This document shows, piece after piece, positions 28,234-42,023 of a stretch of 64,000 bases of DNA. Position numbers and translations under genes: made by a program. The stretch is from Paraburkholderia caballeronis. GTDB lineage: Bacteria > Pseudomonadota > Gammaproteobacteria > Burkholderiales > Burkholderiaceae. Where the stretch lies: NCBI RefSeq assembly GCF_900104845.1, contig NZ_FNSR01000001.1, positions 2,914,001 to 2,978,000 on the forward strand. Reading direction: 5' to 3'. The notes beneath the pieces were generated by a model. It saw nothing but the letters and a program-made list of their open reading frames with translations, had not been told where the DNA came from and ran no database searches. Every line of letters starts with the position of its first letter. Position 1 is the first letter of the stretch.

Positions 28234-29724
28234 TTACGGGGACACCGGCAGCTTCGACTGCGCGACGTGGGTGAGGAGGTTATCCACGGAAACGTGCATC
28301 ACGTCGGTAAAGGGCTTCGGATAGATGCCCATGAAGAGCGTCAGCAGCGCAAGCACCGCCAGCATCAGGTACTCGCGGCAGTTGATGTCCTTCAGTTCGC
28401 GCACATGGTCGTTGGCGATCGCGCCGAAGTACACGCGCTTGTACATCCACAGCGTGTACGCCGCGCCGAGAATCAGCGTGAACGCCGCGCCGAATGCGAT
28501 CCAGAAGTTGAACTGCACCGCCGCGAGGATCACCATGAATTCGCCGACGAAACCGGACGTGCCCGGCAGCCCGCAGTTCGCCATCGAGAACAGCATCGCG
28601 AGCGCCGCGAACTTCGGCATCGTGTTCACGACGCCGCCGTAGTCCGAGATCTGGCGCGAGTGCATCCGGTCGTACAGCACGCCGATGCACAGGAACATCG
28701 CGCCCGACACGAAGCCGTGCGAGATCATCTGGATGATCGCGCCTTCCATGCCGAGCTGGCCGAACATGAAGAAACCGAGCGTGACGAAGCCCATGTGCGC
28801 GATCGACGAATACGCGACCAGCTTCTTCATGTCCGACTGCACCATCGCGACGAGGCCGATGTAGATCACCGCGATCAGCGACAGCGTGATGATGACCGGC
28901 GCGAGGAAGTGGCTTGCGTCCGGCGCGATCGGCAGCGAGAAGCGCAGGAAGCCGTATGCGCCGAGCTTCAGCATGATCGCCGCCAGCACGACCGAGCCGC
29001 CGGTCGGCGCCTCGACGTGCGCGTCCGGCAGCCACGTGTGCACCGGCCACATCGGCACCTTCACCGCGAACGCGAGGAAAAACGCGATGAACAGCAGGAT
29101 CTGCGGCGTCATCGGGATCTTCGCGGCCTGCCACGTCGCGAGGTCGAACGTATGCGTGTCCGTGTACAGGTACAGCAGCGCGACCAGCATCAGCAGCGAG
29201 CCGGCCAGCGTGTAAAGGAAGAACTTGAACGCCGCGTACACGCGGTTCGGGCCGCCCCACACCCCGATGATGATGTACATCGGGATCAGCGTGGCCTCGA
29301 AGAACACGTAGAACAGCAGGCCGTCGGCCGCGCAGAACACGCCGATCATCAACCCGGACAGGATCAGGAAGGCCGCCATGTACTGCGCGACGTTCTTCGT
29401 GATCACCTCCCAGCCGGCGATCACGACGATCACCGTGATCAGCGCGGTGAGCACGACGAGCCACATCGACAGGCCGTCGACGCCGAGGTGGTACGTAATG
29501 TTGAAACGCTCGATCCAGACCGACTTCTCGACAAACTGGAGATCGGCGGTGCTGGCGTCGAAACCCGACACCAGCGGTAGCGTCACGAGAAAACCAAGCA
29601 CCGAACCGACTAACGACAGCCACCGGGCCGTCGCCGGGTTCCTGTCGGAACCCACTGCAAGAACAAGAGCGCCGAATACGATCGGCAACCAGATTGCAAT
29701 ACTGAGAATCGGAGTTGTGTGCAT
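28234..29724 (-). CDS. nuoM: NADH-quinone oxidoreductase subunit M
   Basis: 496 residues, antiporter-like membrane subunit with about 14 spans. Key segments are FFEATLIPMYIIIGVWGGPN (channel Glu) and KVPMWPVHTWLPDAHVEAPT (channel Lys/His). Start at 29724 chosen for length agreement. It lies 14 bp downstream of nuoL. Confidence 0.97.
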   Translation of the reverse strand: MHTTPILSIAIWLPIVFGALVLAVGSDRNPATARWLSLVGSVLGFLVTLPLVSGFDASTADLQFVEKSVWIERFNITYHLGVDGLSMWLVVLTALITVIVVIAGWEVITKNVAQYMAAFLILSGLMIGVFCAADGLLFYVFFEATLIPMYIIIGVWGGPNRVYAAFKFFLYTLAGSLLMLVALLYLYTDTHTFDLATWQAAKIPMTPQILLFIAFFLAFAVKVPMWPVHTWLPDAHVEAPTGGSVVLAAIMLKLGAYGFLRFSLPIAPDASHFLAPVIITLSLIAVIYIGLVAMVQSDMKKLVAYSSIAHMGFVTLGFFMFGQLGMEGAIIQMISHGFVSGAMFLCIGVLYDRMHSRQISDYGGVVNTMPKFAALAMLFSMANCGLPGTSGFVGEFMVILAAVQFNFWIAFGAAFTLILGAAYTLWMYKRVYFGAIANDHVRELKDINCREYLMLAVLALLTLFMGIYPKPFTDVMHVSVDNLLTHVAQSKLPVSP

Positions 29725-29738
29725 GCGTTTCCCTCGCC

Positions 29739-31781
<2,043 letters not shown>

Positions 31782-31798
31782 AACAGCCTACCCTCAGG

Positions 31799-32104
31799 TT
31801 AACCTTTGAGCTGATCCAGATCCTCGACATTGATCGTGTCGAGGCTGCGGAACAGGGTTACCAGAATTGCCAGACCGATCGCCGCTTCGGCTGCCGCAAC
31901 GGTCAGCACGAAGAAAACGAATATCTGGCCATGTGCGTCGCCCAGGTAATGGGAGAACGCGACAAAGTTGGTGTTCACCGCAAGCAGCATCAGTTCGATC
32001 GCCATCAGGATGATGATGACGTTGCGGCGGTTCAGAAAAATGCCGACGATCGAGATCGCAAACAGGATCGCGCCGAGCACGAGGTAATGGGCAAGGGTCA
32101 ACAT
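31799..32104 (-). CDS. nuoK: NADH-quinone oxidoreductase subunit K
   Basis: 101 residues, three membrane spans, with the conserved [20 protein letters not shown] containing the essential Glu of the proton path. Start at 32104; 20 bp after nuoJ. Confidence 0.97.
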   Translation of the reverse strand: MLTLAHYLVLGAILFAISIVGIFLNRRNVIIILMAIELMLLAVNTNFVAFSHYLGDAHGQIFVFFVLTVAAAEAAIGLAILVTLFRSLDTINVEDLDQLKG

Positions 32105-32124
32105 GGATTCTTCTCCTCCCCGGT

Positions 32125-32790
32125 TCAGCGGTTCGCGCCGGGGGCGGTTTCGTTCGTGGCCGGCTCCGCGGGCGCTTCCGGTTCTTCCTTCACGGCCTGC
32201 ATCTTCACGATGCGCACGCGGTCCTCGCGGCGGACGTGGACCTGCTTCGACACGTTCTGCTTCTTGCTGTCCTTCGGCTCGCGCACGGTCAGCGCGATCG
32301 CCGCGATGATCGCGACCAGCAGGATCAGGCCGGCGACCTCGAACGCGAAGATGTAGTCGGTGTAGATGATCTTGCCGATCAGGTGCGTGTTCGACATCGC
32401 GTTCGCGGCGGCGGCCGACGTGTCGTGCACCGGCGTCGTGGTGCCGCCGAAGCCGTGCCACAGGATCAGCGCGGTCTCGACCACGATGATCGCGCCGACC
32501 ACCGTCGCCATCGGCACGAAGCGTTTGAAGTCGCGGCTCAGCACGTCGACGTTGATGTCCAGCATCATCACGACGAACAGGAACAGCACCATCACCGCGC
32601 CGACGTAGACGAGCACCAGCAGGATCGCGAGAAATTCCGCTTCCAGCAGCATCCAGATCGCGGCCGCATTGAAGAACGCGAGCACGAGGAACAGCGCGGA
32701 CGCGACGGGGTTCCGCGAGGTGATCACCTTCAGCCCTGACAGCACCAGCAGCAGCGCGAAGATGTAGAACAGTACGGTCGTGAATTCCAT
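32125..32790 (-). CDS. nuoJ: NADH-quinone oxidoreductase subunit J
   Basis: 221 residues: five membrane spans in the first 170 residues, including [20 protein letters not shown], whose pi-bulge helix couples quinone reduction to proton pumping. The C-terminal 50 residues form a charged cytoplasmic tail ([20 protein letters not shown]) that is longer than in E. coli. Confidence 0.96.
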   Translation of the reverse strand: MEFTTVLFYIFALLLVLSGLKVITSRNPVASALFLVLAFFNAAAIWMLLEAEFLAILLVLVYVGAVMVLFLFVVMMLDINVDVLSRDFKRFVPMATVVGAIIVVETALILWHGFGGTTTPVHDTSAAAANAMSNTHLIGKIIYTDYIFAFEVAGLILLVAIIAAIALTVREPKDSKKQNVSKQVHVRREDRVRIVKMQAVKEEPEAPAEPATNETAPGANR

Positions 32791-32913
32791 GATTACCGGT
32801 TCGTCGTTAGGCCATCGTGAAGCGGGTCGCGCAACGTTGACTGGCGGCCAGACCAGCCCTCGCCGCGCCGCGGCCGGCCCGGACCGCGGGCCGATGCAGC
32901 GTCAAACTGAAAC

Positions 32914-33402
32914 TCAACGGTACGGTGCATCCGCTGCCTTGTTCGCCGCGATCTGCGCTTCGTAGCGGTCGCCGACGGCCAGCAGCATGTCTTTCGTGAA
33001 ATACAGGTCGCCCCGCTTTTCACCGTGATATTCGAGGATGTGCGTCTCGACGATCGAATCGACCGGGCAGCTTTCCTCGCAGAAACCGCAGAAGATGCAC
33101 TTGGTCAGGTCGATGTCGTAACGCGTCGTGCGGCGCGTGTTGTCCGCGCGCACGTCCGACTCGATCGTGATCGCGAGCGCCGGACACACGGCCTCGCACA
33201 ACTTGCACGCGATGCAGCGCTCTTCGCCGTTTTCGTAACGACGCAGCGCGTGCAGGCCGCGAAAGCGCGGCGACATCGGCGTCTTTTCCTCCGGGAACTG
33301 CACGGTGACCTTGCGCTTGAACGCATAGCGTCCGGTCAGCGCGAGTCCCTTCAGCAGTTCCGTCAGGAAGAACGTCTTGAAGAAATTCTGGATAGCGTTC
33401 AT
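32914..33402 (-). CDS. nuoI: NADH-quinone oxidoreductase subunit I
   Basis: 162 residues, the peripheral-arm subunit holding clusters N6a and N6b. Two perfect CxxCxxCxxxCP motifs are present ([12 protein letters not shown] and [12 protein letters not shown]). The N-terminal amphipathic helix docks on the membrane. Downstream of nuoH by 16 bp. Confidence 0.97.
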   Translation of the reverse strand: MNAIQNFFKTFFLTELLKGLALTGRYAFKRKVTVQFPEEKTPMSPRFRGLHALRRYENGEERCIACKLCEAVCPALAITIESDVRADNTRRTTRYDIDLTKCIFCGFCEESCPVDSIVETHILEYHGEKRGDLYFTKDMLLAVGDRYEAQIAANKAADAPYR

Positions 33403-33418
33403 GGTCTCTCGCCCTTCC

Positions 33419-34483
33419 TTATTTCCAGATACTCAGCGGCGACATGTACCAGAAGCCGATGACCACCAGCCACACGACGCACACCGGAATGAACACCTTC
33501 CAGCCGAGACGCATGATCTGGTCATAGCGGTAGCGCGGGAACGTCGCGCGCGCCCAGATGAACACCGACAGCAGGAAGAACACCTTCAGCACGAGCCAGA
33601 ACACGCCCGGGATGAACGACAGGAAGCCGAACGGCGCGCTCCAGCCGCCGAGGAACAGCACCGAGGCGAGCGCCGAGATCACGATCATGTTGATGTACTC
33701 GGCGAGGAAGAACAGCGCGAAGCCCATCCCCGAGTAGTCGATCATGTGACCGGCGACGATTTCCGACTCCCCTTCCACCACGTCGAACGGGTGGCGGTTC
33801 GTTTCGGCGATGCCCGAGATGAAGTACACGACGAACATCGGCAGCAGCGGCAGCCAGTTCCACGACAGGAAGTTGAGGCCCCAGCCCGCGAAGATGCCGC
33901 GCTCCTGCGATTCGACGATGCCCGACAGGTTCAGCGTGCCGGACACCATCAGCACGACGACGAGCGCGAAGCCCATCGCGATTTCGTACGACACCATCTG
34001 CGCGGCGGCGCGCATCGCGCCGAGGAACGCGTATTTCGAGTTCGACGCCCAGCCCGCGAGAATCACGCCGTACACGCCGATCGACGAGATCGCCATCACG
34101 TACAGCAGCCCCGCGTTGATGTCGCCGAGCACCGCGCCCGCCTGGAACGGGATCACCGCCCACACGGCGAACGCCGGCACGACCACCATGATCGGCGCGA
34201 TCATGTAGATCCAGCGGCTCGCCTGCGCGGGCTGGATCACTTCCTTCAGCAGCAGCTTCAGCACGTCGGCGATCGGCTGCAGCAGGCCGGCCGGACCGAC
34301 GCGGTTCGGGCCGAGCCGCACGTGCATCCAGCCGATCAGCTTGCGCTCCCACAGGATCAGGTACGCGACGCACAGCAGGATCACCACCGCGACGACGAGA
34401 ATGCGCACCAGCGCCCAGACCGTGGGCCATGCCACGCCGAGTAGCTGGCTGCCGCCTGCATTGATCGTATCGAACAAGCTCAT
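33419..34483 (-). CDS. nuoH: NADH-quinone oxidoreductase subunit H
   Basis: 354 residues, eight spans; forms the quinone chamber. The hallmark cytoplasmic loop [20 protein letters not shown] is intact, as is the acidic loop [20 protein letters not shown]. Starts immediately after the nuoG stop. Confidence 0.97.
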   Translation of the reverse strand: MSLFDTINAGGSQLLGVAWPTVWALVRILVVAVVILLCVAYLILWERKLIGWMHVRLGPNRVGPAGLLQPIADVLKLLLKEVIQPAQASRWIYMIAPIMVVVPAFAVWAVIPFQAGAVLGDINAGLLYVMAISSIGVYGVILAGWASNSKYAFLGAMRAAAQMVSYEIAMGFALVVVLMVSGTLNLSGIVESQERGIFAGWGLNFLSWNWLPLLPMFVVYFISGIAETNRHPFDVVEGESEIVAGHMIDYSGMGFALFFLAEYINMIVISALASVLFLGGWSAPFGFLSFIPGVFWLVLKVFFLLSVFIWARATFPRYRYDQIMRLGWKVFIPVCVVWLVVIGFWYMSPLSIWK

Positions 34484-36817
34484 TTACGCCTTCTCCACCA
34501 GCAGTTCACCGAACAGGCTGCCGAGCGCCGCGCCGACCGGCGTCGCCGCCGACACGCGCACCGCCGTCGGCGCAAGATTCGCATCGCGCACGGCCGGCGC
34601 GGTCGCCGACAGGTCGCCCTGGCGCACGCGCACCGCGTCGCCGTTCTTCAAACCCAGCTGGTCGAACAGCGCGGCCGGCAGGCCGATCGTGTTCGCGGCG
34701 CGGGCCGCCATCGTCAGCTGCAGCGATTCCGCGCGGCGCACGACCGGGTCGGCGTGGTAGATCGGCACGTCGGCGACGCGCTCGAAGCGGCCTTCCGCCG
34801 CCTTCGCGAGCGTGCCGCGCGTGAGCGGCGCACCGGCCTTGTTCGACAGGCGCGCGTCGAGGCTGCCGTCGCCGAGCGCCTTGCGGCGCACTTCGTCGGC
34901 GGTGTCGTAGTCGAAGCCCGGCGCGTTCAGCAGCGTGCCGAGCACGCGCAGCACCTTCCACGCAGGGCGCGTCTCGCCGAGCGGGCGCACGACGCCGTTG
35001 AACGTCTGCACGGTGCCTTCCGCGTTCACGAGCGTGCCGGACGTCTCGGTGAACGGCGCGACCGGCAGCAGCACGTCCGCGTAGTCGAGGCCGGTCTTGA
35101 ACGGCGACAGCACCGCGACCATTTCGGCGTGGCCGAGCGCGGCGCGCGCGGCGGCCGGGTTCGCGGTATCGAATTCCGGTTCGACGTTCAGCAGCAGATA
35201 ACCCTTGCGCGGCTGCTCGAACGCCTCGCGCGCGTTCAGGCCGTCGCGGCCCGGCAGCGTGTCGGCCAGATAACCGCCGACCGTGTTGCCCGCTTCGGTC
35301 AGGAACCCGAGCGTCGCGCCGGTGGTTTCGGCGATCCATTCAGCCGCCGCATGCACGCGCGAGAAGTCCGGATGCTGGACCGCCGAGTTGCCGAGCAGCA
35401 CGTAGCGGCGCTCGCCGCTCGCGAGCGACGCGGCGACCTGCTTCGCGGCGTCCGACGCCTGCGCGCCTGCGAACGCGTCCGGCAGCGCGACGCCGCGCGC
35501 CTGCGCGACCGCGGCCGCGATGCCGGCGAGTTCGTCGAGCCACGCGGACGGCGCGGCGACGATGCGCTGCGAATTCGGGATCAGCGAGTTGTCGGCCGTG
35601 GCCTGCAGCATCGTGATCTGCGCGCCGCCCTTCGCGGCCTGGCGCAGACGCGCGGCGAACAGCGGATGGTCGCGGCGCAGGAACGAGCCGATCACGAACG
35701 CGGCGTCCGCGTACGACAGGTCGGCGATCTTCGTGCCGAGCCACGGCGCGCCGGTCACCGGCGCGGAAAAGTCGCTCTGGCGCAGGCGGAAATCGACGTT
35801 CGGCGTGCCGATCGCGTTCGCGAGCTGCTTGAGCAGGAACAGTTCCTCGACGGTCGCGTGCGGGCTCGCGAGCGCGGCGATCGCGCTTTCGCCGTGCTGG
35901 TCGCTGATGCCCTTGATGCCCTTCACCACGTAGTCGAGCGCCGTCTGCCAGTCCGTCTCGATCCACTCGCCGCCCTGCTTGATCATCGGCTGCGTGAGAC
36001 GGTCTTCGGCGTTCAGCCCTTCATACGAGAAGCGGTCCTTGTCCGAGATCCAGCATTCGTTGATCGCTTCGTTCTCGAACGGCAACACGCGCATCACGCG
36101 GTTGTTCTTCACCTGCACGACGAGGTTCGCGCCGGTCGAATCGTGCGGGCTCACCGACTTGCGGCGCGACAGCTCCCACGTCCGCGCGGAAAAGCGGAAC
36201 GGCTTGCTCGTCAGCGCGCCGACCGGGCACAGGTCGATCATGTTGCCGGAGAGTTCCGAATCGACGGTCTTGCCGACGAACGACGTGATCTCCGAATGCT
36301 CGCCGCGGCCGAGCATGCCCAGCTCCATCACACCGGCGATCTCGTCGCCGAAGCGCACGCAGCGCGTGCAGTGGATGCAGCGCGACATCTCTTCCATCGA
36401 GATCAGCGGGCCGACGTTCTTGTGGAACACGACGCGCTTCTCTTCGCTGTAGCGCGACGCCGACTTGCCGTAGCCGACCGCGAGATCCTGCAGCTGACAC
36501 TCGCCGCCCTGGTCGCAAATCGGACAGTCGAGCGGGTGATTGATCAGCAGGAACTCCATCACGGCTTGCTGTCCCTTCACCGCCTTGTCGGACATCGTGC
36601 GCACGACCATGCCGGCCGACACCGGCGTCGCGCACGCGGGCACGGCCTTCGGCATCTTCTCGACATCGACGAGACACATCCGGCAGTTGGCCGCGATCGA
36701 CAGCTTCTTGTGATAGCAGAAGTGAGGAATGTACGTGTCGACCTTCGTCGCAGCCTGGATCACCATGCTGCCTTCGGGCACCTCGACCTTCTTGCCGTCT
36801 ATTTCAAGTTCAACCAT
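34484..36817 (-). CDS. nuoG: NADH-quinone oxidoreductase subunit G
   Basis: 777 residues. The N-terminal ferredoxin-like domain carries a 2Fe-2S site (Cys34, 45, 48, 62), then HxxxC and CxxCxxC sites ([29 protein letters not shown]) and a molybdopterin-oxidoreductase-like C-domain. The CxxCxxxC motif for the optional N7 cluster, present in E. coli, is absent (the segment reads [18 protein letters not shown]). Stop adjoins the nuoH start. Confidence 0.96.
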   Translation of the reverse strand: MVELEIDGKKVEVPEGSMVIQAATKVDTYIPHFCYHKKLSIAANCRMCLVDVEKMPKAVPACATPVSAGMVVRTMSDKAVKGQQAVMEFLLINHPLDCPICDQGGECQLQDLAVGYGKSASRYSEEKRVVFHKNVGPLISMEEMSRCIHCTRCVRFGDEIAGVMELGMLGRGEHSEITSFVGKTVDSELSGNMIDLCPVGALTSKPFRFSARTWELSRRKSVSPHDSTGANLVVQVKNNRVMRVLPFENEAINECWISDKDRFSYEGLNAEDRLTQPMIKQGGEWIETDWQTALDYVVKGIKGISDQHGESAIAALASPHATVEELFLLKQLANAIGTPNVDFRLRQSDFSAPVTGAPWLGTKIADLSYADAAFVIGSFLRRDHPLFAARLRQAAKGGAQITMLQATADNSLIPNSQRIVAAPSAWLDELAGIAAAVAQARGVALPDAFAGAQASDAAKQVAASLASGERRYVLLGNSAVQHPDFSRVHAAAEWIAETTGATLGFLTEAGNTVGGYLADTLPGRDGLNAREAFEQPRKGYLLLNVEPEFDTANPAAARAALGHAEMVAVLSPFKTGLDYADVLLPVAPFTETSGTLVNAEGTVQTFNGVVRPLGETRPAWKVLRVLGTLLNAPGFDYDTADEVRRKALGDGSLDARLSNKAGAPLTRGTLAKAAEGRFERVADVPIYHADPVVRRAESLQLTMAARAANTIGLPAALFDQLGLKNGDAVRVRQGDLSATAPAVRDANLAPTAVRVSAATPVGAALGSLFGELLVEKA

Positions 36818-36908
36818 GATGGTTAATCGTCCCTAACCTGTTACCGCTCAGTGGTTCGCCGGTTCACCTGCCGCGCCGCCATGCAGACCCATGCGCGCGC
36901 GGCACGTC

Positions 36909-38237
36909 TCACGCGGCAACCGTTTCCGACGCCGCGTGCGAGCCGGCATGATCGCCGGTGAGGCAACGCTTGTTGGCGACGTGATATTCGAATTCGTCCC
37001 AGTAGTGCTTGAGCATCCCGCGCACCGGCATCGCGGCCGCGTCGCCGAGCGCGCAGATCGTGCGGCCCATGATGTTCTCCGCGACCGAGTTCAGCAGGTC
37101 CAGGTCTTCCTTGCGGCCGAGGCCGTGTTCGATGCGATGGACGACGCGGTACAGCCAGCCGGTGCCTTCGCGGCACGGCGTGCACTGGCCGCACGACTCC
37201 TCGTAGTAGAAGTACGACAGACGCAGCAGCGAGCGGACCATGCAGCGCGTGTCGTTCATCACGATCACCGCGCCGGAGCCGAGCATCGACCCCTGCTTCG
37301 CGATCGAGTCGTAGTCCATGTCGGTCTGCATCATCAGGTCGCCCGGAATCACCGGCGCCGACGAGCCGCCCGGAATCACCGCCTTCAGCTTCCTGCCGCC
37401 GCGCATGCCGCCCGCGAGTTCGAGCAGCGTCGCGAACGGCGTGCCGAGCGGCACTTCGTAATTGCCCGGACGCTCGACGTCGCCCGACACCGAGAAGATC
37501 TTCGTGCCGCCGTTGTTCGGCTTGCCGAGTTCGAGGTAGGTCTGCGGACCGACCGTCAGGATGAACGGCACCGCGGCGAACGTCTCGGTGTTGTTGATCG
37601 TGGTCGGCTTGCCGTACACGCCGAAGCTCGCCGGGAACGGCGGCTTGAAGCGCGGCTGGCCCTTCTTGCCTTCGAGCGATTCGAGCAGCGCGGTTTCCTC
37701 GCCGCAGATGTACGCGCCATAACCGTGGTGCGCGTTCAGCTCGAAGCTGAAGTCCGTGCCGAGGATGTTCTGGCCCATGTAGCCCGCCGCGCGCGCTTCA
37801 TCGAGCGCCGCTTCGAAGCGGCGGAACACTTCCCAGATCTCGCCGTGGATGTAGTTGTAGCCGGCGGTGATGCCCATCGCGTACGCGCCGATCGTCATGC
37901 CCTCGATCACCGCGTGCGGGTTCCAGCGCAGGATGTCGCGATCCTTGAACGTGCCCGGCTCGCCTTCATCCGAATTGCAGACGAGGTACTTCTGGCCCGG
38001 AAACTGACGCGGCATGAAGCTCCACTTCAGGCCGGTCGGAAAACCCGCGCCGCCGCGGCCGCGCAAACCCGACGCCTTGATGTCGGCGATCACCTGCTCG
38101 GGCGGAATCTTCTCTTCGAGAATGCGGCGCAGCTGCTTGTAGCCGCCGCGCGCAACGTAGTCTTCCAGATGCCAGTTGTCGCCGTTCAGGCCGGCGAGAA
38201 TCAGCGGTTTGATGTGACGGTCGTGCAGGGAAGTCAT
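36909..38237 (-). CDS. nuoF: NADH-quinone oxidoreductase subunit F
   Basis: 442 residues, NADH- and FMN-binding subunit. The FMN/NADH site is [16 protein letters not shown]; the N3 4Fe-4S ligands are in [13 protein letters not shown] and the Cys of TICALGDAA. The ATG at 38237 overlaps the nuoE stop by 4 bp, so translation is coupled. Confidence 0.97.
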   Translation of the reverse strand: MTSLHDRHIKPLILAGLNGDNWHLEDYVARGGYKQLRRILEEKIPPEQVIADIKASGLRGRGGAGFPTGLKWSFMPRQFPGQKYLVCNSDEGEPGTFKDRDILRWNPHAVIEGMTIGAYAMGITAGYNYIHGEIWEVFRRFEAALDEARAAGYMGQNILGTDFSFELNAHHGYGAYICGEETALLESLEGKKGQPRFKPPFPASFGVYGKPTTINNTETFAAVPFILTVGPQTYLELGKPNNGGTKIFSVSGDVERPGNYEVPLGTPFATLLELAGGMRGGRKLKAVIPGGSSAPVIPGDLMMQTDMDYDSIAKQGSMLGSGAVIVMNDTRCMVRSLLRLSYFYYEESCGQCTPCREGTGWLYRVVHRIEHGLGRKEDLDLLNSVAENIMGRTICALGDAAAMPVRGMLKHYWDEFEYHVANKRCLTGDHAGSHAASETVAA

Positions 38238-38719
38238 TTCGAAAGCTCCTCCAGCAGCTGGTCGATCTTCTCGCGGCTCATGAAGCTGCACATGCGGTGA
38301 TTGTTCACGAGCAGCACCGGCGCGTCGCCGCACGACCCCATGCATTCGCCCTCTTTCAGGGTGAAGCGGCCGTCAGGCGTGGTCTCGCCGAAGTCGATGC
38401 CGAGTTTCTGCTTCAGGTATTCGGCGGCGCTTTCCGCGCCGCCGTCCGGGCCAAGCTGGCACGGCAGATTCGTGCAGAGCGTGATCTTGTACTGGCCGAC
38501 GGGGCTCGTCTCGAACATCGTGTAGAAGGTCGCGACCTCCTGCACGGCGACAGGCGGCATGCCGAGATAGTCGGCGACGAACTGCATCAGTTCGGGCGAC
38601 AGCCAGCGATGCTCTTCCTGGGCGACGGCCAATGCCGCCATCACGGCGGACTGCTTCTGATCGGCGGGGTACTTCGCGATCGCACGATCGATTTCTTTCA
38701 GGCCTTCAGCTGAGATCAT
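38234..38719 (-). CDS. nuoE: NADH-quinone oxidoreductase subunit E
   Basis: 161 residues, thioredoxin-like 2Fe-2S subunit (N1a). Ligand cysteines are in CTNLPCQLG and [11 protein letters not shown], both intact. ATG at 38719 is preferred; a TTG at 38740 is an alternative with poor ribosome-site spacing. Confidence 0.96.
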   Translation of the reverse strand: MISAEGLKEIDRAIAKYPADQKQSAVMAALAVAQEEHRWLSPELMQFVADYLGMPPVAVQEVATFYTMFETSPVGQYKITLCTNLPCQLGPDGGAESAAEYLKQKLGIDFGETTPDGRFTLKEGECMGSCGDAPVLLVNNHRMCSFMSREKIDQLLEELSK

Positions 38720-38872
38720 TTTCAGACACGACTCTTTCAATTCCTACCGAACGAAAACCTGTCGCGCATCGAGCGTTGCTGCTTGTGCTGCTTGTTGCGA
38801 CAGACGTGGCGTTCCCGGCATGCGGTGCGGCGCGCGTGCACTTGAGCACCGCGCGCCGTTGCGCCGGCGCCG

Positions 38873-40126
38873 CTAGCGGTCGATTTCGCCGAACACGATG
38901 TCCTGCGTGCCGATGATCGTCACCGCGTCGGCAATCATGTGGCCGCGCGCCATTTCGTCGAGCGCGGACAGGTGTGCGTAGCCCGGCGCCCTGATCTTCA
39001 GACGATACGGCTTGTTCGCGCCATCCGACACCAGGTAGATACCGAACTCGCCCTTCGGATGCTCGACGGCTGCATACGCTTCGCCCTCGGGTACATGGAA
39101 GCCTTCCGTAAAGAGCTTGAAATGGTGAATCAGCTCTTCCATGTTCGACTTCATGTTCACCCGCGACGGCGGCGCGATCTTGTGATTGTCGATCATCACC
39201 GGGCCGGGATTCTTCCTCAGCCACTCAATGCACTGTTTCGCGATCCGCGTCGACTGGCGCATTTCTTCGACGCGCACCAGATAACGGTCGTAGCAGTCGC
39301 CGTTCACGCCGACCGGAATGTCGAAGTCCATCTGGTCATAGACTTCGTACGGCTGCTTCTTGCGCAGGTCCCACTCGATGCCCGAGCCGCGCAGCATTGC
39401 GCCGGTCAGGCCGAGTTGCAGCGCGCGTTCGGGGCTCACGACGCCGATCCCGACGAGGCGCTGCTTCCAGATCCGGTTGTCGGTGAGCAGCGTTTCGTAC
39501 TCGTCGACGCAGTTCGGGAAACGCGTGAAGAAGTCGTCGATGAAATCCAGCACCGAGCCCTGGCGCGCGTCGTTCATCCTCGCGATCGCCTTCTCGTTGT
39601 GGATCTTCGACGCCTTGTATTGCGGCATTGCGTCAGGCAGATCGCGATAGACGCCGCCCGGACGGTAGTACGCGGCGTGCATCCGCGCGCCCGACACCGC
39701 CTCGTAGATGTCCATCAGGTCTTCGCGCTCGCGGAACGCGTACAGGAACACCGCCATCGCGCCGACGTCGAGCGCGTGCGAGCCGATCCACATCAGGTGG
39801 TTCAGCACGCGCGTGATCTCGTCGAACAGCACGCGGATGTACTTCGCGCGAACCGGCGGCTCGATGCCGAGCAGCTTCTCGATCGCGAGCACGTAACCGT
39901 GCTCGTTGACCATCATCGACACGTAGTCGAGACGGTCCATGTACGGCACCGACTGGATGAAGGTCTTGCTCTCGGCGAGCTTCTCGGTCGCCCGATGCAG
40001 CAGACCGATGTGCGGGTCCGCGCGCTGGATCACTTCCCCGTCGAGTTCGAGCACGAGGCGCAGCACGCCGTGCGCTGCCGGGTGCTGCGGGCCGAAATTG
40101 AGCGTGTAGTTTTTGATCTCTGACAT
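38873..40126 (-). CDS. nuoD: NADH-quinone oxidoreductase subunit D
   Basis: 417 residues, the 49-kDa homologue that lines the quinone site. [20 protein letters not shown] holds the His-Pro residues near ubiquinone; [16 protein letters not shown] and the C-terminal DIVFGEIDR are conserved. Separate from nuoC (not fused as in E. coli). Confidence 0.97.
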   Translation of the reverse strand: MSEIKNYTLNFGPQHPAAHGVLRLVLELDGEVIQRADPHIGLLHRATEKLAESKTFIQSVPYMDRLDYVSMMVNEHGYVLAIEKLLGIEPPVRAKYIRVLFDEITRVLNHLMWIGSHALDVGAMAVFLYAFREREDLMDIYEAVSGARMHAAYYRPGGVYRDLPDAMPQYKASKIHNEKAIARMNDARQGSVLDFIDDFFTRFPNCVDEYETLLTDNRIWKQRLVGIGVVSPERALQLGLTGAMLRGSGIEWDLRKKQPYEVYDQMDFDIPVGVNGDCYDRYLVRVEEMRQSTRIAKQCIEWLRKNPGPVMIDNHKIAPPSRVNMKSNMEELIHHFKLFTEGFHVPEGEAYAAVEHPKGEFGIYLVSDGANKPYRLKIRAPGYAHLSALDEMARGHMIADAVTIIGTQDIVFGEIDR

Positions 40127-40135
40127 GCGACCCTC

Positions 40136-40741
40136 TCAGTGTTTCCTCAGACCGCCGTAGCGGTCCTCGCGAATCACGCGAGGCGTGATTTCACGCGGCT
40201 CGATCGTGACCGGCTGATAGACGACGCGCTTCTGCTCCGGGTCGTAGCGCATTTCGACGTAACCCGACACCGGGAAGTCCTTGCGGAACGGGTGGCCGAT
40301 GAAGCCGTAGTCGGTCAGGATGCGGCGCAGGTCCGGGTGGCCTTCGAACACGATGCCGAAGAGGTCGAACGCTTCGCGCTCGTACCAGTTCGCCGAGTTC
40401 CAGATGTCGACGAGCGACGGCACGATCGGCACGCCGTCGTCCGGCGCGAACACGCGCAGACGCACGCGCCAGTTGTTCGCCAGCGACAGCAGCTGCGACA
40501 CCGCGGCGAAGCGCGGACCTTCCCACGCACCGTCGCCGTACGTCTGGTAATCGACGCCGCACAGGTCGATCAACTGCTCGAAGCGCAGCGCGGGATTATC
40601 GCGCAGGTCTTTTGCGACGCCGAGGAGATCGCCCGCTTTCACGACCAGCGTCAATTCGCCGAGCGCCTCGGTCAGGCTCACGATGCGCGCACCGAGGGCC
40701 GTTTCGAGGTTCGCTTTCAGGGTCTCGAGTTTGCTTGCCAT
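40136..40741 (-). CDS. nuoC: NADH-quinone oxidoreductase subunit C
   Basis: 201 residues, the 30-kDa homologue. The signature [20 protein letters not shown] and [20 protein letters not shown] is complete. Nine bp separate it from nuoD. Confidence 0.97.
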   Translation of the reverse strand: MASKLETLKANLETALGARIVSLTEALGELTLVVKAGDLLGVAKDLRDNPALRFEQLIDLCGVDYQTYGDGAWEGPRFAAVSQLLSLANNWRVRLRVFAPDDGVPIVPSLVDIWNSANWYEREAFDLFGIVFEGHPDLRRILTDYGFIGHPFRKDFPVSGYVEMRYDPEQKRVVYQPVTIEPREITPRVIREDRYGGLRKH

Positions 40742-40765
40742 ATTGTGGGGGAAGGCGCGTGGCCT

Positions 40766-41245
40766 TTATTGACGGGCGATGGTGCTGGTGCGGCGGATTT
40801 TCGCCTGCAGCTGGATGACCCCGTAGACCAGGGCCTCCGCGGTCGGCGGACAGCCCGGCACGTAGACGTCGACCGGCACGATGCGATCGCAGCCGCGCAC
40901 GACCGAGTACGAGTAGTGGTAATAACCGCCGCCGTTCGCGCACGAACCCATCGAGATCACCCAGCGCGGTTCGGCCATCTGGTCGTAGACCTTGCGCAGC
41001 GCGGGCGCCATCTTGTTGCACAGCGTGCCGGCGACGATCATCACGTCCGACTGGCGCGGACTGGGACGGAACACCACGCCGAAGCGGTCGAGGTCGTAGC
41101 GGGCCGCGCCCGCGTGCATCATCTCGACCGCGCAACACGCCAGACCGAACGTCATCGGCCACAGCGAGCCGGTGCGCGTCCAGTTGATCAGCTTGTCAGC
41201 CGTGGTGGTGACAAAGCCTTCCTTCAAGACCCCTTCGATACTCAT
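40766..41245 (-). CDS. nuoB: NADH-quinone oxidoreductase subunit B
   Basis: 159 residues, the subunit with terminal cluster N2. Ligands are the tandem cysteines of [13 protein letters not shown], then GSCANGGG and [14 protein letters not shown]. Also conserved is [20 protein letters not shown]. Confidence 0.97.
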   Translation of the reverse strand: MSIEGVLKEGFVTTTADKLINWTRTGSLWPMTFGLACCAVEMMHAGAARYDLDRFGVVFRPSPRQSDVMIVAGTLCNKMAPALRKVYDQMAEPRWVISMGSCANGGGYYHYSYSVVRGCDRIVPVDVYVPGCPPTAEALVYGVIQLQAKIRRTSTIARQ

Positions 41246-41306
41246 GTGTTTTCTACTCCAGACGGGCGACCAGCCGTGTCGCCCATGCTAACCGGCGATT
41301 AACCCG

Positions 41307-41666
41307 TCATTCCCAGTCGAGACCACCTTTCTTCCAGATGTAGGCAAAGCCCAGCAGGAATTCGAGCAGAAAGATCATCATCGCGAGAAAGCCGCTCCAT
41401 CCGATATCGCGCAGGGCGACGCCCCACGGGAACAGAAAAGCCGTCTCAAGGTCGAAGATGATGAAGAGGATGGCCACGAGGTAGTAGCGCACGTCGAACT
41501 TCATGCGCGCGTCTTCGAACGCTTCGAAGCCGCACTCGTACGGCGAATTCTTTTCGCTGTTCGGCCGGTTCGGACCGAGGATCTTGCCGATGCTGACCAG
41601 CGCTATGCCCAAACCGGTGCCCACGAGGAGGAACAACAAGACGGGGAAATAGGCTGCGAGGTTCAA
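41307..41666 (-). CDS. nuoA: NADH-quinone oxidoreductase subunit A
   Basis: 119 residues, three membrane spans, conserved [20 protein letters not shown] and [12 protein letters not shown]. No ATG suits the family N-terminus; a TTG at 41666, with GAGG seven bases upstream, gives the normal MNLAAYFP start (a second TTG at 41678 is possible). First gene of the 14-gene nuo operon. Rare-start initiation may limit expression. Confidence 0.93.
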   Translation of the reverse strand: MNLAAYFPVLLFLLVGTGLGIALVSIGKILGPNRPNSEKNSPYECGFEAFEDARMKFDVRYYLVAILFIIFDLETAFLFPWGVALRDIGWSGFLAMMIFLLEFLLGFAYIWKKGGLDWE

Positions 41667-41823
41667 GACTATCCTCAATCGGTTGGTTCTGGGTTCCGCA
41701 GGAACTTGTTACGCTCCGCGGCAGTTACTTCACACTTCGCGCTGCGAACAATAAACAAACACGACGTCAGAAGCAAAAAATGCCAGCCGAAGCTGAAGCA
41801 AGCGGCTGGCATTAAGATAACAT

Positions 41824-41908
41824 TGGTGCCGACGGCGAGACTCGAACTCGCACAGCTTTCGCCACTACCCCCTCAAGATAGCGTGTCTACCAATTTCACC
41901 ACGTCGGC
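41824..41908 (-). tRNA. tRNA-Leu, anticodon GAG
   Basis: An 85-nt gene with the CCA end encoded. The acceptor stem GCCGACG/CGTCGGC is perfect and the anticodon stem CTATC/GGTAG surrounds the loop TTGAGGG. A class II variable arm (TGGCGAAAGCTGT region) and the T-loop GTTCGAGTC are present. It lies between secG and nuoA, as does leuU near secG in E. coli. It reads CTC and CTT codons. Confidence 0.96.
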
Positions 41909-41930
41909 ACTGTCTGCAATCCGGGAAAAC

Positions 41931-41959
41931 AATTTATTGAAACCCGCGAATCGCTTCAA
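41931..41959 (-). promoter_or_regulatory. Candidate promoter of tRNA-Leu
   Basis: Minus strand: TTGAAG (41954-41959), a 17-bp spacer, then TAAATT (41931-41936), about 22 bp before the mature tRNA. Both hexamers match four consensus positions. Confidence 0.5.
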
Positions 41960-42023
41960 GACTTGAATTCTAACCCGGCCACGCGGTTTGTTCAACGCAC
42001 AAAAAGCGTTTTGTTTGAAAATT

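Noticed and set aside
26752..29580. Very long plus-strand open frame opposite nuoN and nuoM
   Set aside because: Composition is Arg/His/Asp-rich and repetitive as expected for the complement of GC-rich membrane genes; the nuo genes on the other strand are unmistakable.
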